From contig JAQGIE010000045.1 of the NCBI GenBank assembly GCA_028291365.1, forward strand, positions 1-64,000: a DNA stretch of 64,000 nucleotides. The letters run 5' to 3'. Positions 61,046-64,000 of the stretch are shown piece by piece (the stretch's first letter is position 1; each line of letters starts with the position of its first letter). Below the pieces are notes generated by a model that saw only the letters and a program-made list of their open reading frames with translations, made no database searches and had not been told where the DNA came from. Origin of the DNA: Rhodospirillales bacterium (GTDB lineage: Bacteria; Pseudomonadota; Alphaproteobacteria; BOG-932; Roseiterribacteraceae). A program made the translations under genes and the position numbers.

Positions 61046-61593
61046 CGTTTGGCGCGCAGACAACGCGCCAGCTCTTCGAGGAACGGCAGGATGTCGAACA
61101 GCAGCGTCGAGCCCAGCGCGATGGTCACGTAAATCAGCGGCAGCTTCTCGGGGCGTAGCACCAGCGACCAGTCCGCCGTCTCCGGCCCGACGCCGAACAG
61201 GGCGCAGAATTGTCCCCAATGCAGCGGCAGGATCAGCAGCAGTCCGGTGAACGGCAGCACTTCGAGCCCGCTGTGCACGTGCTGCTCGAACGGCGTGATG
61301 CGGCGCAGGCGGCTGGCATAACTCACGTCCCACACGAGCGTGATCTCATGCGCGACCACGCCGGCGATCATCACCGCCAGCACCAGCGCGTTGACCTCGA
61401 AAAACATGGCGAGCAGCAGCGGAATGCCGAGTTCGGCAAGTCCCGCCAGATGCAACAAGGATTCCTTGGCTCCCGCCGTGGTCTCGATGCTGGTGGCGCG
61501 GTGGCACCAATAGTCGGCGAATCCCACCGCCACCCAAAGCGGCAGCACGACATAAAGCAGGAGCAGCAGCAGGGCGTCGGTCGGGCTGGTCAC
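61042..61593 (-). CDS. Conserved multi-pass membrane protein, unknown
   Basis: A 183-aa protein with about five hydrophobic segments: near 8-25, 48-65, 66-82, 110-128 and 150-170. Polar conserved-looking motifs are GFADYWCHRATSIETTAGAKESLLHL, a VAHEITLVWDVSYA segment and TPFEQHVHSGLEVLPF. The His-rich loops suggest metal or heme binding, but I recognise no named family. The start is GTG 61593; the frame remains open further upstream without conserved sequence. It shares its stop with the acyl-CoA ligase (TTAA). Confidence 0.68.
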   Translation of the reverse strand: MTSPTDALLLLLLYVVLPLWVAVGFADYWCHRATSIETTAGAKESLLHLAGLAELGIPLLLAMFFEVNALVLAVMIAGVVAHEITLVWDVSYASRLRRITPFEQHVHSGLEVLPFTGLLLILPLHWGQFCALFGVGPETADWSLVLRPEKLPLIYVTIALGSTLLFDILPFLEELARCLRAKR

Positions 61594-61703
61594 GTGACGG
61601 CAACGCCTCGCCCGCGATTTCGTCCGCCCCGCCGGTCCCGGGCGGCGCCTGGACAAGCTTGGCCCTGGCATCCGCGCGGTTTGTGAGTCACCAGTCGCGT
61701 GGC

Positions 61704-61724
61704 TGCCCGGCACGAGGCCGGGCA
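61704..61724 (+). other. Hairpin in leader of the beta-lactamase-family gene
   Basis: TGCCCGGC (61704-61711) pairs with GCCGGGCA (61717-61724) just ahead of the ribosome binding site AGGGAG (61728-61733). It is a local leader structure of unknown effect. Confidence 0.35.
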
Positions 61725-61740
61725 TCAGAGGGAGCAGCGC

Positions 61741-62802
61741 ATGTTCGTCCGCACCGGCCTGTCGATCGTTCTGGCGCTCGGCTTCGCCTGCGATGCCGCC
61801 GCCCAGCGTGCGACGCGGACCGAGATCGATTCGGAACTGCGGCGGATCTTCACTGAAAGCGGCGCGCGCGGCATGGTCGTCACCATCGTGCACGGCGATC
61901 AGGGCACCGTGCGTGGTTACGGCGAAACCAGGCCCGGCAGCGGGCGCAAGCCCGACGGGCTGTCGCTGCTGCGCGTCAACTCGACGTCGAAACTCTTTGC
62001 CGCCGATCTGCTCGGTATGTTCGTGCAGGACGGGCGGATCGATCTCGACGAGCCGCTGCAGCGCTACGCGCCGCAAGGGCACCGCGTGCCGGCGCCGATC
62101 ACGCTGGGCCAGCTCGCGACTCACACGAGCGGCTTGCCCCGCGATCTCAACGGAATCGCGCAGCCGTACGAAGCCGCGCGCTGGACCTGGCTGGAACGCC
62201 AGACGCAGCTGCCCGTGCCGGGCCGCAGCGCGCTTTATTCCAACGTCGCATTCGACCTGCTGACCGACGCGCTCGCCAACAAGCTCGGCACGCCTTACCT
62301 GCAACTGCTGGCCCAGCGCGTCACCGGACCGCTCAAGCTGGTCGACACGACGACCGCGCCGACCGAGGCGCAATGCGCGCGCCTGCTCGATGCGGGCGGG
62401 CCGGACACGTCGCTGCCATGCCGCGACCAGACACAGTATGCGGGCAGCGGTGGTCTCTATTCGACCGCCAACGATATCGGTCTGTGGATGAAGAACCAGC
62501 TCGCCGCCGATCGCCGCGCGCAATCGGTGCAGGTGCGGCGCAACGACCTGACCAGCGTCGAAGGACTCGACCTTGCCGGCCCGATCGACGGCATCGGACT
62601 CGCCTGGCTGCATCTTCCCGCCGACGACAATCATCCCGCCTTGATCGAGAAGACCGGCGGCGGCGGCGGTTTCATGAGCTACATCGTGCTGGTGCCCGAC
62701 GCCGGTGTCGGACTCTTCATCGCCATGACCAAGGTCGACGGCGAGGTGATGAAAAAGCTGACCCGCCGCAGCAACGATCTCGTGGGCTTGCTGGCGCGCT
62801 AG
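61741..62802 (+). CDS. Serine hydrolase of the class C beta-lactamase / EstB family
   Basis: A 353-aa exported hydrolase with a signal peptide ending CDAAAQR (about 22). The serine-penicillin-recognising motifs are all present: S81-x-x-K84 (STSK), Y166-S-N168 and K304-T-G306. LATHTSGLPRDL and YSTANDIGLWMKNQL are typical of the beta-lactamase/D-aminopeptidase/esterase fold. AGGGAG lies eight bases before ATG 61741. Family members include AmpC, DD-peptidases and esterases; real lactam hydrolysis cannot be assumed. No ampR-like regulator is adjacent. Confidence 0.9.
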   Translation: MFVRTGLSIVLALGFACDAAAQRATRTEIDSELRRIFTESGARGMVVTIVHGDQGTVRGYGETRPGSGRKPDGLSLLRVNSTSKLFAADLLGMFVQDGRIDLDEPLQRYAPQGHRVPAPITLGQLATHTSGLPRDLNGIAQPYEAARWTWLERQTQLPVPGRSALYSNVAFDLLTDALANKLGTPYLQLLAQRVTGPLKLVDTTTAPTEAQCARLLDAGGPDTSLPCRDQTQYAGSGGLYSTANDIGLWMKNQLAADRRAQSVQVRRNDLTSVEGLDLAGPIDGIGLAWLHLPADDNHPALIEKTGGGGGFMSYIVLVPDAGVGLFIAMTKVDGEVMKKLTRRSNDLVGLLAR

Positions 62803-62868
62803 TCTAGGCTGGCAGGATGTTAAAAATCCTGCCGCAGCCGCGCGGGCGTGGCGACCGTAACGAATTTA

Positions 62869-62946
62869 CACAGAGGACGCAGCGGAACGCAGAGAACACA
62901 GAGGTATCGGTCGTTGGGGCCCTCTGTGTTCTCCGCGTTCTCTGTG
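62869..62946. repeat. Inverted repeat, family C (CACAGAG-type)
   Basis: The left arm (62869-62904, built from CACAGAG and ACGCAG units) and right arm (62921-62946) are inverted copies that form a long stem with a short loop. It lies between the hydrolase and the convergent RND gene. Similar CACAGAGAACACAGAGG elements are scattered in many bacterial genomes. The rest of 62803-63047 holds no gene. Confidence 0.8.
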
Positions 62947-63047
62947 AGAAAAATCTTCGATCTCTGACGAAGAAAATTCGCCGCAGAATCTCACTGCATT
63001 TCAACAACGTGCCAGCGCGCGAAGCGTGCCGATCGGCGCCGGCGCCT

Positions 63048-64000
63048 TCACTGTGCCGGTGCCGCTGCCACCGGGCGAATTCCCTCGCGCCACAGCGCCA
63101 GCCGGCGCACCAGGACGTAGAAAATCGGCGTGAAGAACAGGCCGAAGATGGTGACGCCCAGCATGCCGAAGAACACGGCGGTGCCGATCGCCTGACGCAG
63201 CTCGGCGCCGGCGCCGATCGCGGTCAGCAGCGGCACGACGCCGAGGATGAACGCAAAGGAGGTCATCAGAATCGGCCGCAGCCGCAGGCGGCAGGATTCG
63301 ATCACCGCTTCGCGCGGAGTCCTGCCGTCGTGTTCGAGCTGGCGCGCGAATTCGACGATCAGGATCGCGTTCTTCGCCGCCAGCCCGACCAGCACCACCA
63401 GTCCGACCTGCGTCAGGATGTTATTGTCCTGGCCGCGCAGCGCGACGCCCGCCATCGCCGAAAGCAGGCACATCGGGACAATCAAAATCACCGCGAAGGG
63501 CAGGGTCCAGCTTTCATACTGCGCCGCCAGTACCAGGAACACGAACACGACCGACAGCAGGAAAATGCCGAGCCCGCCGGCAGCGAGCTTCTGCTGATAG
63601 GAAAGATCGGTCCATTCGAGGCCGAACCCGTCGGGCAAGGTGCGGCCCGCAATTTCTTCCATCAGCTGCAGCGTCGCGCCCGAGCTGATGCCGGGCTTGG
63701 CTTCGCCAATCACTTCCGCCGTCGGATACAGATTGTAGCGCGGCACGCGATCGGGTGCGGTGCGCGTGGTGAAATCGGCGACGCTGCCGAGCGGCACCAT
63801 CGACCCGGTGTCGGCGCGGGTGCGCAACCGGGCGATCTGCTCGGGCGCCAGGCGGAATTGCTGATCGGCCTGGGCGCGCACTTGGAAGGTTCGCCCGACC
63901 AGGTTGAAGTCATTGACATAAGCGGTGCCGAGATAGGTCTCCAACGTCGAGAAGATGCGTTCGACCGGAACCTGCAGCATCTGCGCCTTGGCGCGGTCGA
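63048..64000 (-). CDS. RND efflux transporter, HAE1/AcrB type, C-terminal part (cut by right edge)
   Basis: The last 317 codons of an RND pump that enters from beyond base 64000. Visible parts are the end of the second periplasmic region (NDFNLVGRTFQVRAQADQQF, RLRTRADTGSMVPLGSVADF) and membrane segments 8-12. The latter contain LAAQYESWTLPFAVILIVPM, GLVVLVGLAAKNAILIVEFA (relay Lys) and RLRPILMTSFAFILGVVPL. The C-terminus is RPVAAAPAQ. It is closer to AcrB/MexB-type (HAE1) than to the MdtB/MdtC pair at 40700-47252, so it is a separate pump. Confidence 0.94.
   Translation of the reverse strand, partial: DRAKAQMLQVPVERIFSTLETYLGTAYVNDFNLVGRTFQVRAQADQQFRLAPEQIARLRTRADTGSMVPLGSVADFTTRTAPDRVPRYNLYPTAEVIGEAKPGISSGATLQLMEEIAGRTLPDGFGLEWTDLSYQQKLAAGGLGIFLLSVVFVFLVLAAQYESWTLPFAVILIVPMCLLSAMAGVALRGQDNNILTQVGLVVLVGLAAKNAILIVEFARQLEHDGRTPREAVIESCRLRLRPILMTSFAFILGVVPLLTAIGAGAELRQAIGTAVFFGMLGVTIFGLFFTPIFYVLVRRLALWREGIRPVAAAPAQ

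Noticed and set aside
61741..62802. Calling this gene ampC and a resistance determinant
   Set aside because: The three catalytic motifs are shared by esterases and peptidases of the same fold, and no ampR-like neighbour is present.

Overview
The window is a GC-rich, gene-dense chromosomal segment, most likely from an alphaproteobacterium. The evidence is a GAACA-N6-GAACA element matching the alphaproteobacterial LexA box, a ChvI/ChvG-type two-component pair, an EF-G-like GTPase paralog, a candidate EcfG-type stress promoter, and TonB-dependent receptors with the IVVTG[ST]R plug signature seen in sphingomonad- and caulobacter-like groups. The genus cannot be fixed from sequence reading alone. 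I see no rRNA, tRNA, CRISPR array, prophage or insertion sequence.

Layout. (1) 1-8864: three TonB-dependent receptors, one cut by the left edge. Two of them are each followed by a member of the same small secreted protein family, so a two-gene module is duplicated. (2) 8910-20845: a carboxylate uptake and catabolism region: 2-keto-4-pentenoate hydratase-like enzyme, tripartite tricarboxylate transporter (tctA, tctB, tctC), MFS transporter, serine-glyoxylate-type aminotransferase, GntR regulator, large FAD/Fe-S oxidase, XRE regulator and a D-threonine aldolase/DSD1-type enzyme. Two identical 14-bp palindromes, each with a degenerate partner, lie at the GntR/aminotransferase divergent promoter and ahead of the FAD/Fe-S oxidase. 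They point to one local GntR regulon. (3) 20900-27324: IorAB-type molybdenum hydroxylase, a lipoprotein-chvI-chvG operon, and a divergent glycine-zipper surface protein. (4) 27459-32831: VOC/AraC pair, EF-G-like GTPase, two 55-aa unknown proteins, a LexA box ahead of an unknown gene, and a single-domain response regulator. (5) 32992-38171: PaoABC-type aldehyde oxidoreductase whose first gene appears to start at CTG, a small Tudor-like protein and coaA. (6) 38522-48754: a small secreted protein and a four-gene RND efflux operon (mdtABC-like plus a NodT-type outer membrane factor). (7) 48843-56174: heme-copper-oxidase-like membrane protein, Spy/CpxP-like protein, autotransporter, small envelope proteins and two tandemly duplicated LysR genes. 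(8) 56480-64000: alkylation repair pair (Ada-AlkA fusion and Ogt), ICL/PEP-mutase enzyme, acyl-CoA ligase, membrane protein, beta-lactamase-fold hydrolase and the end of another RND pump.

The most unusual feature is a dispersed palindromic repeat family (core GGATCCCCGCTTTCGCGGGG and variants). Each of its three copies has been built into gene function. One supplies the Shine-Dalgarno of tctA, one supplies that of the second RND pump gene, and one supplies the last codons and stops of two convergent genes. Two further inverted-repeat families occur between mdtA and mdtB and near the right edge.
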